Of a stretch of 64,000 nucleotides of DNA, positions 45,133 through 53,754 are shown piece after piece; position 1 is the first letter of the stretch, and each line of letters starts with the position of its first letter. The DNA is from Kribbella catacumbae DSM 19601 (GTDB lineage: Bacteria; Actinomycetota; Actinomycetes; Propionibacteriales; Kribbellaceae): the NCBI RefSeq assembly GCF_000372465.1, contig NZ_AQUZ01000023.1:1-64000 (forward strand), read 5' to 3'. The translations under genes were made by a program, and so were the position numbers. The notes under the pieces are model-generated. The model searched no databases and was not told the DNA's origin. It worked only from the letters and a program-made list of their open reading frames with translations.

Positions 45133-46389
45133 CTAACCCATCTTGCAGGTGCTCTCGGACACGGGCTTGAACGCCTTGTCCGCGGGAATGGTGGTCACGA
45201 TCTTCTCGTAGTCGTAGTCCTCCTTGACCTCGCTCTTCGGCTTCACCTCGGCCAGGTAGACGTCGTGGATGACGCGGTGGTCCTCGGCCCGGATCTTGCC
45301 GTTGCGCAGGAAGAAGTCGTTGATCTCCTTGCCTTCCAGGTTCTTCACCACGTCGTCCGACGCATCGGTACCGGCGGCCTGGACGGCTTCGAGGTAGTTC
45401 ATCGCGGCCGAGTAGTTGCCGGCGTGCGCGAACGACGGCCGCGAGCCGGTCTTCTCCTTGAACTTGTCGGCCCACTCGCGGTTCTGCTGGTCGAAGTTCC
45501 AGTACCACGCGTCGGTGAACTTCGTTCCCGCCAACGCGTCCGGACCGAGCGAGTGGATGTCGGTGATGAACATCAGGCCGACCGACAGGCCGATGCCCTT
45601 GTCCTTGAGGTTGAACTGGTTGTACTGCTTCACCAGGTTCACCAGTTCGCCACCCGCGTGCATGGCGCCGAGTACGTCGGGCTTCGCGGCCGGTGCCTGC
45701 AGCAACTGGGACGAGAAGTCGCCGCTGGTGTTCGGGAACTCCGACGACTTCTTGCCGACGACCTTCCCGCCGGCCTGCTCGACGGCCGTGGAGAAGCTCT
45801 TCTCCATGTCCTGCCCGAACGCATAGTCGGGGTAGACGATGTACCAGTTCTTCGCGCCGGCCTCGGTCACGGTCGTCCCGGTCCCGTTAGCGAGCATGTA
45901 GGTGTCGTACGCGTAGTGGAAGGTGTACTTGTTGCATTTGTCACCGGTCAGCGCGGTCGTCGCCGCGGTGATGTTGAAGTACAGCTTCTTCTTCGCCGCG
46001 GCCTGCCCGGCGACGGCGAGCGCGGCCGACGAGGTCGGTACGTCGAAGATGGCGTCGGCCTTCTGCCGGTCGTACATCTCCTGCGCCTTGGTGTTGGCGA
46101 CCTCGGGCTTGTTCTGGTGGTCGGCGACGATCACCTCGATGTTCTTGCTGACGGCATCGTCGCCGTGCTTGGCCTTGAAGTCGTCGACGGCCATCTGTAC
46201 CGCCTTGACGGCGTTCGGACCGGACAGTTCGCTGTAGATGCCGGTCTGGTCGTTGATGACGCCCAGCACGATCTTGTCGTCGCTGATCTTCCCGCCGCCA
46301 CCCGATGGGCCGCCCGCCCCACCGCCACAGGCTGCCAGCAGCGAGACGACCGCCAGGGTCGAGATCGCCGGGATGAGGTTTCGTCGCAT
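45133..46389 (-). CDS. livK: ABC importer substrate-binding lipoprotein (LivK-like)
   Basis: 418 residues. Lipobox SLLAAC; the periplasmic-binding fold starts ISDDKIVLGVINDQTGIYSEL and continues with VKAVQMAVDDF, DVPTSSAALAVAG and NWYIVYPDYAFGQDMEKSF. Its length and sequence are closer to aromatic-acid/urea-type members than to strict leucine-binding proteins, so the ligand is uncertain. It lies between livF and livH with a 2-base gap to livH. Confidence 0.9.
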   Translation of the reverse strand: MRRNLIPAISTLAVVSLLAACGGGAGGPSGGGGKISDDKIVLGVINDQTGIYSELSGPNAVKAVQMAVDDFKAKHGDDAVSKNIEVIVADHQNKPEVANTKAQEMYDRQKADAIFDVPTSSAALAVAGQAAAKKKLYFNITAATTALTGDKCNKYTFHYAYDTYMLANGTGTTVTEAGAKNWYIVYPDYAFGQDMEKSFSTAVEQAGGKVVGKKSSEFPNTSGDFSSQLLQAPAAKPDVLGAMHAGGELVNLVKQYNQFNLKDKGIGLSVGLMFITDIHSLGPDALAGTKFTDAWYWNFDQQNREWADKFKEKTGSRPSFAHAGNYSAAMNYLEAVQAAGTDASDDVVKNLEGKEINDFFLRNGKIRAEDHRVIHDVYLAEVKPKSEVKEDYDYEKIVTTIPADKAFKPVSESTCKMG

Positions 46390-46422
46390 CAGTTCTCCTC
46401 CGATGGTGCGTTGGGATGCTCG

Positions 46423-47124
46423 TCAGATGCCCAGGTACTCGAGCAGTTCGTGCTCGCGTTCCTTGACCTCGGTGTTGTCCAGCGTCTGCGCCACCCGGCC
46501 TTGGGCGAGCAGGTAGTGGCGGTCGGCAACGGTCGAGGCGAACCGGACGTTCTGCTCGACCAGCAGTACCGTCACCCCGGCCGCCTTGACGTCGCGCAGG
46601 ATGTCGCCGATCTGGCGCACGAGTACCGGTGAAAGGCCTTCGGTCGGCTCATCGCACAGCAGGAGACGCGCGCCCATTCGTAGTACACGGGCGATGGCGA
46701 GCATCTGCTGCTCGCCGCCGGAAAGCTTGGTGCCGGGGAACTTGCGGCGTTCCTTCAATACCGGGAACGACTCGTAGACACGGTCCATGGACCAGGCGCT
46801 GTCGCTGATGCCGGGTGGAAGTCTGAGATTCTCCTCGACGCTCAGGCTGGCGAAGATCCCGCGGTCGTCCGGTACGAGGCCGAGGCCTCGGCGGGCGCGT
46901 CGGTGAGCCGGCAGACCTGTGATGTCCGCACCGTCGAGGGTCACCGTTCCTGCCGTCGGGCGGTGCAGTCCCATCAGGCAGCGCAGGAGCGTGGTCTTCC
47001 CGGCGCCGTTGCGGCCGACCAGGGTGACCACCTCACCGGCGGCCACGTCGAGCGAGACGTCCCGCAGTACCTGCGCCTCGCCGTACGACGCGTTGATGCA
47101 CTGCACGCTAAGCAGCGGACTCAC
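46423..47124 (-). CDS. livF: ABC importer ATPase (LivF)
   Basis: 233 residues. Walker A GRNGAGKTTLL, signature LSGGEQQMLAIARVL, Walker B LLLCDEPTEGLSP and H-loop VEQN as in LivF. It pairs with LivG on the cytoplasmic side. Its first 17 bases overlap the livG 3' end, giving tight coupling. Confidence 0.93.
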   Translation of the reverse strand: MSPLLSVQCINASYGEAQVLRDVSLDVAAGEVVTLVGRNGAGKTTLLRCLMGLHRPTAGTVTLDGADITGLPAHRRARRGLGLVPDDRGIFASLSVEENLRLPPGISDSAWSMDRVYESFPVLKERRKFPGTKLSGGEQQMLAIARVLRMGARLLLCDEPTEGLSPVLVRQIGDILRDVKAAGVTVLLVEQNVRFASTVADRHYLLAQGRVAQTLDNTEVKEREHELLEYLGI

Positions 47125-47872
47125 CGCCCAGGTAGGCCTCGATCACTCGCGGGTCGCTGCGTACTTCGTCGTACGTGCCCTCGGTCAGGATCTGGCCGAA
47201 CTGCAGCACCGTGACCCGGTCGGCGAGACCCGCGACGACGCTCATGTTGTGCTCCACGAGGACGACCGTGCGGTCCGTACGGATCCGCCTGACGAGCTCG
47301 ACCGTTCGTTCGACGTCTTCCATTCCCATGCCGGCTGTCGGCTCGTCGAGGAGCAGGACAGCTGGGTCGAGAGCTAGGGCGAGGGCGAGTTCGAGGGCAC
47401 GTTTCTGGCCGTAGGCAAGGGTTCCGGCCGGTACTTCGCGCTGCCGGACCAGGCCGACCTCGTCGAGGAGTTCGCCGGCGCGGGCCCGGAACTTGGTCAG
47501 CACTCGGTCGGATACCCAGAACCTGTGACCGAGCTTCGTCGTACCCATCAGGGCGAGTTCGACATGCTGCTGGAGCGTCAGCTGCTCGAACAGGTTGGTG
47601 ATCTGGAACGAGCGAGCCACGCCCAGGCGCGCGATCCGTTCCGGCGACGAGCCGGTGATGTCACGACCGCCCAGCATGATCTGGCCGGCGCTCGGTTTGA
47701 GGAAGCCGGTGAGGAGGTTGAACAGGGTCGTCTTGCCGGCGCCGTTCGGGCCGACCAGCGCATGTACATCGCCGTCGGCCACGGTCAGGTCGACGCGGTC
47801 CACAGCAGTGAAGCCGCGGAAACTCTTACTCAGACCGGCGGTCTTGATGACCGCACCGTCGCTTGGATCCAT
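47108..47872 (-). CDS. livG: ABC importer ATPase (LivG)
   Basis: 254 residues. Walker A GPNGAGKTTLF, the LivG-specific IARLGVARSFQITNLFEQLT segment, a divergent signature LAYGQKRALELALALA, Walker B LLLDEPTAGM and H-loop VEHNM. It is the first gene of the operon, so the promoter should lie in 47873-48106. Confidence 0.93.
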   Translation of the reverse strand: MDPSDGAVIKTAGLSKSFRGFTAVDRVDLTVADGDVHALVGPNGAGKTTLFNLLTGFLKPSAGQIMLGGRDITGSSPERIARLGVARSFQITNLFEQLTLQQHVELALMGTTKLGHRFWVSDRVLTKFRARAGELLDEVGLVRQREVPAGTLAYGQKRALELALALALDPAVLLLDEPTAGMGMEDVERTVELVRRIRTDRTVVLVEHNMSVVAGLADRVTVLQFGQILTEGTYDEVRSDPRVIEAYLGGESAA

Positions 47873-48026
47873 GGGTGGAACCTAGGTGCGCGGCGAATCA
47901 CTATCTATGTCCTCCGTCCACACATTGATCTCGCGTTTGATGTGCCCGCAGGACGCGACGACACCGAACCCGCTGGGCGGGTTCGGCGCGGACCGGGGCT
48001 GATCTATCTGGCCGATCTGGCCAGGT

Positions 48027-48105
48027 CGGCGGCGGGCCAGTTCCGGGATCACGGCCCGGTACAGAAACGACGACGCGGGCACGCCGTGCAGGCAGACGAC
48101 CGGTG
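48027..48105 (-). pseudogene. Fragment of an alpha/beta-hydrolase
   Basis: The minus strand encodes VVCLHGVPASSFLYRAVIPELA, the HG oxyanion-hole motif and helix that open haloalkane-dehalogenase-like hydrolases. The nucleophile elbow and all later parts are missing, and the sequence becomes unrelated after about 25 residues. Confidence 0.5.
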
Positions 48106-48106
48106 C

Positions 48107-49483
48107 TCATGGCGCTGCGGGCTGCTCGTCGGGTGCTGGCCGGCGCCCGCCGGCCAGTGATTCGAGGCTTTGTCCCCGAGCTTCGATTCCGTAGCGCCAC
48201 CACGCTGCGCCGGCAACGGCGCCGATCAGCCAGAACATGCCGAGGAGGACGAACATGGAGGTGAGGTTGAGGATACTGGCGGTCGAAGCGAGAAGGACTT
48301 GCCCGATGACTGCGCCGATCCGGCCGACGCCGACGCTGGCGCCGATGCCGGTGGCTCGCAGGTGGGTGGGGAACAGTTCGGAGAACGTCGGGTAGGCCGA
48401 GACCCAGGCGCAGGTCGCGAAGAATGCGGCCACGGTGAACGCCGCGAGCACTGCGGCGGGTGAACCGGTCACGGTCGAGACGGCAACGATTAGCATGCTG
48501 ACCGCGGCGAGCGAGTAGGACGCGGTCACTGTCGGTGCGCGGCCGAGGCGGTCGAGCATGAAGGATACTGCGAGCCCGCCGAGCAGGGCGCCGAGGTTGG
48601 CGATCAGGAAGTACAGCGGCAGGACTGTGTCGGCGACTGGTACTGCGCCGGTGGCTGAGGAGAACACGAAGATGCTCATCGCGGTGAACAGTCCGTAGTA
48701 TCCGGCCGCTTCGGAGAAGTCCAGTGTCATGCCGAACAACAGCCGGCCGCGGTAGTGGCTCCACAGTTGGGTCAGGCGGTTGCGGGCTGTGCCGGGTGTC
48801 GGCGGTGATGTGTAGCCGTGGGGGCTGGTGAGGCCGGTGATGGCCGTCACGACGGCGTCGGCTTCGGCGAGCCGGTTCCGTGAGGCGAGCCATCGCGGTG
48901 ATTCGGGGATGAGTCTTCGGGCCAGCAGGCCGTAGCCGGCGCTGATGACACCGAACAGCATGGTGTAGCGCCATCCCAGTCCCAACGTCGAGATGACGAC
49001 AATGGTGACGACGCTGGCGAGAATGCCGCCGAGCGCCCAGAACGTCATCACCAGGCCGTTGGTGAGCCCGCGGTTGCGGGCGGGCATGAACTCGGCGATC
49101 GCCGAGCTGACCGCGGAGTACTCGCCGCCCACGCCCAGGGCGGTGATGAACCGAAACAGGAGGAACAGCTCGAAACTCGGAGCGGTCGCGGTCGCTACTG
49201 CGGCGCAGGAGTACAGGATCAAGGTGGCGATGAACAGGCGTTTACGTCCGAACCGGTCGGCGATGTTGCCGAATCCGAGGGCGCCGAGGGCGACACCGGC
49301 GAACCAGACGATGTTGATCATCACGGCTTGCTGGCTGCCGAGGCCGAACTCTTCCTGGATGCCGGGGATGACCGAGCCGATGATCTGCACCTCGAAGGCG
49401 TCCAGCATCCAGCCCAGGCCCAGCGCGATCGCGATCCGGGTGTGGATCGACCGCCAGACGGATGCATCGAGGCGACTCGCCAT
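48107..49483 (-). CDS. MFS transporter, metabolite:H+ symporter type
   Basis: 458 residues from ATG 49483. Twelve helices are expected; DAFEVQIIGSVIPGI, NIADRFGRKRLFI (loop 2-3 motif) and LIPESPRWLASR are classic for the sugar/aromatic-acid symporter branch, with the duplicated loop motif FMLDRLGRAP in the second half. It is divergent from the DoxD-radical SAM operon, with direct repeats in the shared promoter, and may move that pathway's substrate or product. This link is inference. Confidence 0.9.
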   Translation of the reverse strand: MASRLDASVWRSIHTRIAIALGLGWMLDAFEVQIIGSVIPGIQEEFGLGSQQAVMINIVWFAGVALGALGFGNIADRFGRKRLFIATLILYSCAAVATATAPSFELFLLFRFITALGVGGEYSAVSSAIAEFMPARNRGLTNGLVMTFWALGGILASVVTIVVISTLGLGWRYTMLFGVISAGYGLLARRLIPESPRWLASRNRLAEADAVVTAITGLTSPHGYTSPPTPGTARNRLTQLWSHYRGRLLFGMTLDFSEAAGYYGLFTAMSIFVFSSATGAVPVADTVLPLYFLIANLGALLGGLAVSFMLDRLGRAPTVTASYSLAAVSMLIVAVSTVTGSPAAVLAAFTVAAFFATCAWVSAYPTFSELFPTHLRATGIGASVGVGRIGAVIGQVLLASTASILNLTSMFVLLGMFWLIGAVAGAAWWRYGIEARGQSLESLAGGRRPAPDEQPAAP

Positions 49484-49569
49484 CACAAACCCCTCACTGC
49501 TCCGGCGGGAACCGCCGGGGTGTGCGCCACGGTAGACCGGGCAGCTGGCCCGCGGCAGCAGCCCAGCCG

Positions 49570-49631
49570 GATCCGTAAGGCGGGCGTAAGCCGGGCCGCT
49601 GCCGCCGGAGTTCGTCGGCGATCCGTAAGGC
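49570..49631. promoter_or_regulatory. 12-bp direct repeats in the MFS/DoxD divergent promoter
   Basis: GATCCGTAAGGC occurs at 49570-49581 and again at 49620-49631, the same orientation and exactly 50 bp apart, close to five helical turns. Both copies lie between the divergent genes, where one regulator could control both sides. Confidence 0.45.
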
Positions 49632-49743
49632 TGTCTCCTCTTGTCGCCGTTGGTACCTCGGCGTTGTCTGAGATGGTGCGAGCCTTCGCAGGGGCCTGCC
49701 ACGCGCCGCCGCTCGGCGGTCGTTCGGACGGAGTGGGATCGCG

Positions 49744-50301
49744 ATGTATGTGATGCACAACGAGGCCGCGACCGGCCCACCGGTCGAAGCGCTGGCCGGG
49801 TCGGGCCTGTCGCGGGTGTTGGTGGCGGTGGTCCGTGTGACAGTGGCGTGGCTGTGGATCGAGAACGTGTCGTGGAAGCGGCCGCCGGAGTTCGGGAACA
49901 AGTCCGACCCAGCCGAGGGTCTCTACCAGTGGACCCTGTTCGGGGTGCAGAACCAGGTGTTCGCACCGTGGGCCTGGTTCGTGGAGCACGTCGTGCTGCC
50001 GAATTTCGTGCTGTTCGCGTGGATGACCTTCCTGGTCGAGGCGTGCCTGGGTGCGTTCCTGCTGGTCGGGCTCGCGACCCGCTTCTGGGCCCTGGTCGGC
50101 GTCGCGCAGTCGTTCGCGATCATTTTCTCGGTGTTGCGGACCCCGCACGAGTGGTTCTGGGCCTACCTGTTGATGGTGGCGGCCCATCTGCTGCTGTTCG
50201 CGGTCGCCGCGGGCCGGGCCTATGGCCTCGACGGGGTCCTTCGACCGGCCTGGCGTCAACGCGACGGTTTGCCGGCCCGGCTGTTGCGGGTGGCGTCATG
50301 A
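49744..50301 (+). CDS. DoxD/DoxX-like membrane protein
   Basis: 185 residues, four hydrophobic helices (VLVAVVRVTVAWLWIENVSW, LFAWMTFLVEACLGAFLLVGLATRFWALVG, FAIIFSV, YLLMVAAHLLLFAVAAG). The helix layout and the W-x-x-E/N-x-x-WKRPPEFG segment match DoxD/DoxX-type proteins, which include the small subunit of thiosulfate:quinone oxidoreductase. It opens a five-gene operon; the next gene starts within its stop (ATGA). Confidence 0.78.
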   Translation: MYVMHNEAATGPPVEALAGSGLSRVLVAVVRVTVAWLWIENVSWKRPPEFGNKSDPAEGLYQWTLFGVQNQVFAPWAWFVEHVVLPNFVLFAWMTFLVEACLGAFLLVGLATRFWALVGVAQSFAIIFSVLRTPHEWFWAYLLMVAAHLLLFAVAAGRAYGLDGVLRPAWRQRDGLPARLLRVAS

Positions 50302-50687
50302 GAACGGTCACCGGGCTACGTGACCGGTTGGACCGGGCCGCGGTCGCCCTGGGTGCCGGCGCCGCGGCGAGCCTGCTCCTGAGCATCGCCGAGCGGGCGC
50401 CGCTGCGCCTGTTCAGCCTGGGCGCCGTCGGGGTGGTGGTCATGTTGGTGCTGGCCGCCGCGGCCCTGATCGGTGGCTACCTGCATCTACGGCCGGTCGT
50501 CATCCTGGCGGGTGCCGGGTTCGCTGCCGCCGTGGTCCTGCAGGTCGTTCAAGCCTCCCTGGGTGGAACGAACACGTTGGGCGGTGACGGGTCGAGCGTG
50601 GCGTTGCATCTCGGGTTCGCTGTCGGGCTGCTCACCGTCGGGCTCGCACCGACCACCTCGAGCAGCAGACCTACCGGCCGGCAGTGA
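50298..50687 (+). CDS. Small membrane protein of the DoxD operon
   Basis: 129 residues from ATG 50298, overlapping the previous stop. Three hydrophobic helices (ALGAGAAASLLLSIA, LGAVGVVVMLVLAAAALIGGYL, VVILAGAGFAAAVVLQVV) and a Ser/Arg-rich tail. I recognise no family. The coupled start suggests it acts with the DoxD-like protein in the membrane. Confidence 0.7.
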   Translation: MRTVTGLRDRLDRAAVALGAGAAASLLLSIAERAPLRLFSLGAVGVVVMLVLAAAALIGGYLHLRPVVILAGAGFAAAVVLQVVQASLGGTNTLGGDGSSVALHLGFAVGLLTVGLAPTTSSSRPTGRQ

Positions 50688-50697
50688 AAGGAACGCC

Positions 50698-51822
50698 ATG
50701 GAACTGAGCGCCAGGCTTGAACCTGTTGTGCAATTGGCCCGCGAGCACGCCCCGGACGTAGATGCGCGGGCACGGTTCCCGCACGAGGCGGTGACGGCTC
50801 TGCGCGAGTCCGGCTTGCTTGGGCTGACCGTCCCCACCGAGCAGGGTGGCCTCGGCGCGGGGCCGGTCGAGTTCGTCGAGGTCGTCACCGACCTGGCCGC
50901 CAGTTGCGGCTCGACGGCGATGATCTACCTGATGCACGTCTCCGCGGCGATGACCGTGGCGGCGGACCCGCCCCCTGGGCAACCCGAACTGCTGGCTGCC
51001 TTGGCCGATGGACGGGCGCTGGGGACGCTCGCGTTCAGCGAGCCGGGATCGCGGTCCCACTTCTGGGCGCCGGTGTCACAGGCGAAACGAGGAACCGGCA
51101 GCGCCGTTCAGTTGGCTGCGGCCAAGAGTTGGGTGACCTCGGCCGGGCACGCCGACCTGTATGTCACCTCCACCCTGTCACCGGACTCAGCCGGAGGGGT
51201 CGACCTGTACGCCGTCCCCGCCACAGCCGCCGGTGTCGCGGTCACCGGGGCGTTCCAAGGGATGGGGCTGCGCGGCAACGCCTCAGCACCGATGCAGTTC
51301 GACGCCATCGTCGACGACGACCGTCGCCTCGGCCCATCGGGCGGAGGCTTCGACCTGATGACCACCACGGTGATGCCCTGGTTCAACCTCGGCAACGCGG
51401 CCGTCTCGCACGGCCTGGCCTCGGCCGCCGTCCAGGCAGCCGTCGCGCACGTGAGCGGCGCGAGACTGCAACACATCGGGCAGGTCCTGGCCGACCTGCC
51501 CACCATCCGTGCCCGAGTGGCGCAGATGTCGCTTCGCCACGAAGCAACCGGCAGCTACCTGCGCGCCGCTGCACGCAGCATCGCCACACCAGACGGTGTG
51601 ACCTCGCTGTATGTGCTGGGGGTGAAGGCGCTTGCCAACGACACCGCGCTGACTGTCACCGACGACGCGATGCGAGTCTGCGGCGGGGCCGCGTTCTCCA
51701 GCCAACTCCAGATCGACCGCTACTTCCGCGACGCCCGCGCCGGCCACGTGATGGCTCCAACCGCGGACGTGCTCTACGACTTCTACGGCAAGGCAATCAC
51801 CGGACAACCGGTATTCGGATGA
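50698..51822 (+). CDS. Acyl-CoA-dehydrogenase-like flavoprotein lacking the catalytic Glu
   Basis: 374 residues from ATG 50698 (GAAAGGAAC upstream). N-terminal helices (FPHEAVTALRESGLLGLTVP), the FAD loop TLAFSEPGSRSHFWAP, KSWVTSAGHADLYVTST and GMGLRGNASAPMQFD fit the acyl-CoA dehydrogenase superfamily. At the position of the usual Y/F-E-G-T catalytic motif it reads M352-A-P-T, so the base is absent. The fold may serve another flavin reaction, as in DszC-like monooxygenases. It lies inside the coupled operon. Confidence 0.83.
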   Translation: MELSARLEPVVQLAREHAPDVDARARFPHEAVTALRESGLLGLTVPTEQGGLGAGPVEFVEVVTDLAASCGSTAMIYLMHVSAAMTVAADPPPGQPELLAALADGRALGTLAFSEPGSRSHFWAPVSQAKRGTGSAVQLAAAKSWVTSAGHADLYVTSTLSPDSAGGVDLYAVPATAAGVAVTGAFQGMGLRGNASAPMQFDAIVDDDRRLGPSGGGFDLMTTTVMPWFNLGNAAVSHGLASAAVQAAVAHVSGARLQHIGQVLADLPTIRARVAQMSLRHEATGSYLRAAARSIATPDGVTSLYVLGVKALANDTALTVTDDAMRVCGGAAFSSQLQIDRYFRDARAGHVMAPTADVLYDFYGKAITGQPVFG

Positions 51823-51833
51823 CGGAGGCAACG

Positions 51834-52646
51834 ATGCAACCAGTACTGGTCGGCGCAGTGGCCTACACCCCGAACGTCGTACCGATCTGGGAAGGAATCC
51901 GCGACTACTTCCGCGGCGCACCAGTCGAGCTGGACTTCGTGCTGTTCTCCAACTACGGCAGGCAAGTCGACGCACTGCTCGCCGGCATGATCGATATCGC
52001 CTGGAACACCAACCTGGCCTGGGTCCGCAGCGTCTTGCAGACCGGCGGAAAGGTGCAGGCGCTCGCGATGCGCGACACCGACCTCGACTTCCGCACCCTG
52101 CTGGTCAGCCGGGCCGGCGCGAGGTTCGCCGGACCCACTGACCTGCGCGGTCGGCGGCTGGCACTCGGCAGCCGTGATTCTGCCCAGGCCGCGATCCTTC
52201 CGGTGCACTACCTGCGACGCGAAGGGATCGCCGACGGCGAGATCGACCTGGTTCGGATCGACAGCGATCTGGGCAAACACGGCGACACCGGCCGCAGTGA
52301 ACTCGACGCCATCCGCGCCGTCCTCGACGACCGCGCCGACGCAGCCGCGATCGGCGCCAACACCTGGGACGCGATCGGGAAGGAAGAATTGATGCCCGGC
52401 GCGCTGGAGGTGTTCTGGACCAGCCCCGACTACTGCCACTGCAACTTCACCGCTCTGGACAGCCTCGCCCCCGAACGAGCGCGGGCCTTTGTGGACCACC
52501 TGCTCGCGATGGACCACAACGACCCGGACCAGCGCCGTATCCTCGAACTCGAAGGCCTGCGCCGCCACTGGGTCAAACCCGACCTCGACGGGTACACCGA
52601 CCTGTTCGCTGCTGTGGCCGACCAGCGGATCAGTGCGCGATGGTGA
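51834..52646 (+). CDS. Periplasmic-binding-protein-fold protein without signal peptide (PhnD/SsuA-like)
   Basis: 270 residues if begun at ATG 51834, which has GGAGG at ideal distance; an ATG at 51819 overlapping the previous stop is the alternative. TPNVVPIWEGIRDYF, LFSNYGRQVDALLAGMIDIAWN, GPTDLRGRRLALGSRDSAQAAILP and NTWDAIGKEEL match the PhnD/SsuA/NMT1-like fold. There is no signal sequence and no permease or ATPase nearby, so it is probably cytoplasmic, perhaps an enzyme like other members of this fold (MqnA/D, THI5 type). Confidence 0.82.
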   Translation: MQPVLVGAVAYTPNVVPIWEGIRDYFRGAPVELDFVLFSNYGRQVDALLAGMIDIAWNTNLAWVRSVLQTGGKVQALAMRDTDLDFRTLLVSRAGARFAGPTDLRGRRLALGSRDSAQAAILPVHYLRREGIADGEIDLVRIDSDLGKHGDTGRSELDAIRAVLDDRADAAAIGANTWDAIGKEELMPGALEVFWTSPDYCHCNFTALDSLAPERARAFVDHLLAMDHNDPDQRRILELEGLRRHWVKPDLDGYTDLFAAVADQRISARW

Positions 52647-53623
52647 TCCTCGACCTCGTCGAAGGACTCGGAGGCCTGGCTGACGGCGACCTCCTCACCG
52701 TGCCGATCGACTCACCGGCCGATCGCGAACTGGCTGCACAGTGGTGCGACCACACCGGCAACACCCTTGTCGCGGCCGACGAGCAAACGATCACCGTTCA
52801 GCGCGGCCGGCAGACCGACCCACTGACCGCGTTGCCGGCCGACCAACTACCGGGCGCCCGGCTATGGCTCTACACGAACTTCGACTGCAACCTGGCCTGC
52901 GACTACTGCTGTGTCCGGTCGTCACCGCGGACAGCACGCCGGGCACTCGGCGTCGAACGGATCCGCGAGATCGCCGCGCAGGCACCCGCCGCCGGCGTCA
53001 CGGAGTTATTCCTCACCGGCGGAGAACCGTTCCTGCTGCCCGATCTCGACGACATCGTGACCGTCTGCACCGACGCATTACCGACCACACTGCTCACCAA
53101 CGGCATGCTGTTCCGCGGCAGCCGCCTCCAAACACTGCAAACGATGCCCCGCGACCGCCTCACCGTGCAGATCAGCATCGACTCCGCCACCCCCGACCGC
53201 CACGACAGCCACCGCGGTCGCGGCAGCTGGGCCAAGGCCGTCGACGGCATCCGCATCGCCCACGGCGAAGGATTCACCGTCCGCGCCGCAGCCACCCTCA
53301 CCACCAACAACCCGCGCGAAGAAGCCCAGCTACGCGCCTTCCTCGACTCCCTCGACATCCCCCGCCAGCACCAGATTGTCCGCCCGCTCGCACATCGCGG
53401 ACTCGCAGCAGCAGGCCTTGAACTCACCGTCGAGACGCTCCTCCCCGAAGTCACCATCACCGCCGACGGAGCCTACTGGCACCCCGTCGGCGCCGACGAC
53501 GACGACCAACTCGTCACTACCCAGATACTGCCGCTGACAGCGACCATCGAACGCGTCCGCGATCTGTACCGCGACCACCAACGAACCACCAACCACGCAG
53601 CCCGAACCTTCACCTGCGCCTGA
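52640..53623 (+). CDS. Radical SAM protein with TusA-like N-terminal domain
   Basis: 327 residues; start overlaps the preceding stop by 7 bases. Residues 1-60 (LVEGLGGLADGDLLTVPIDS, LAAQWCDHTGNTLVAADE) resemble a TusA-type sulfur-carrier domain but lack the CPxP motif. The radical SAM domain follows: C83, C87 and C90 in NFDCNLACDYC ligate the 4Fe-4S cluster, LFLTGGEPFLL is the SAM-binding GGE motif, and TLLTNGMLF and VQISIDSATPDRHDSHRG continue the barrel. No C-terminal SPASM cysteine set is present. Last gene of the operon. Confidence 0.86.
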   Translation: MVILDLVEGLGGLADGDLLTVPIDSPADRELAAQWCDHTGNTLVAADEQTITVQRGRQTDPLTALPADQLPGARLWLYTNFDCNLACDYCCVRSSPRTARRALGVERIREIAAQAPAAGVTELFLTGGEPFLLPDLDDIVTVCTDALPTTLLTNGMLFRGSRLQTLQTMPRDRLTVQISIDSATPDRHDSHRGRGSWAKAVDGIRIAHGEGFTVRAAATLTTNNPREEAQLRAFLDSLDIPRQHQIVRPLAHRGLAAAGLELTVETLLPEVTITADGAYWHPVGADDDDQLVTTQILPLTATIERVRDLYRDHQRTTNHAARTFTCA

Positions 53624-53754
53624 CAACCCAGCCCTCCACCCCGACCTGCCTGCAGACACCCGACATCGACGCCCTCGCCGCGGCATCGTCACGAGCAGTT
53701 CACCACCCAGCGCCCCGGCTGTGCCACCGGGCCACGTTCAGGCGGACCTTCGCC

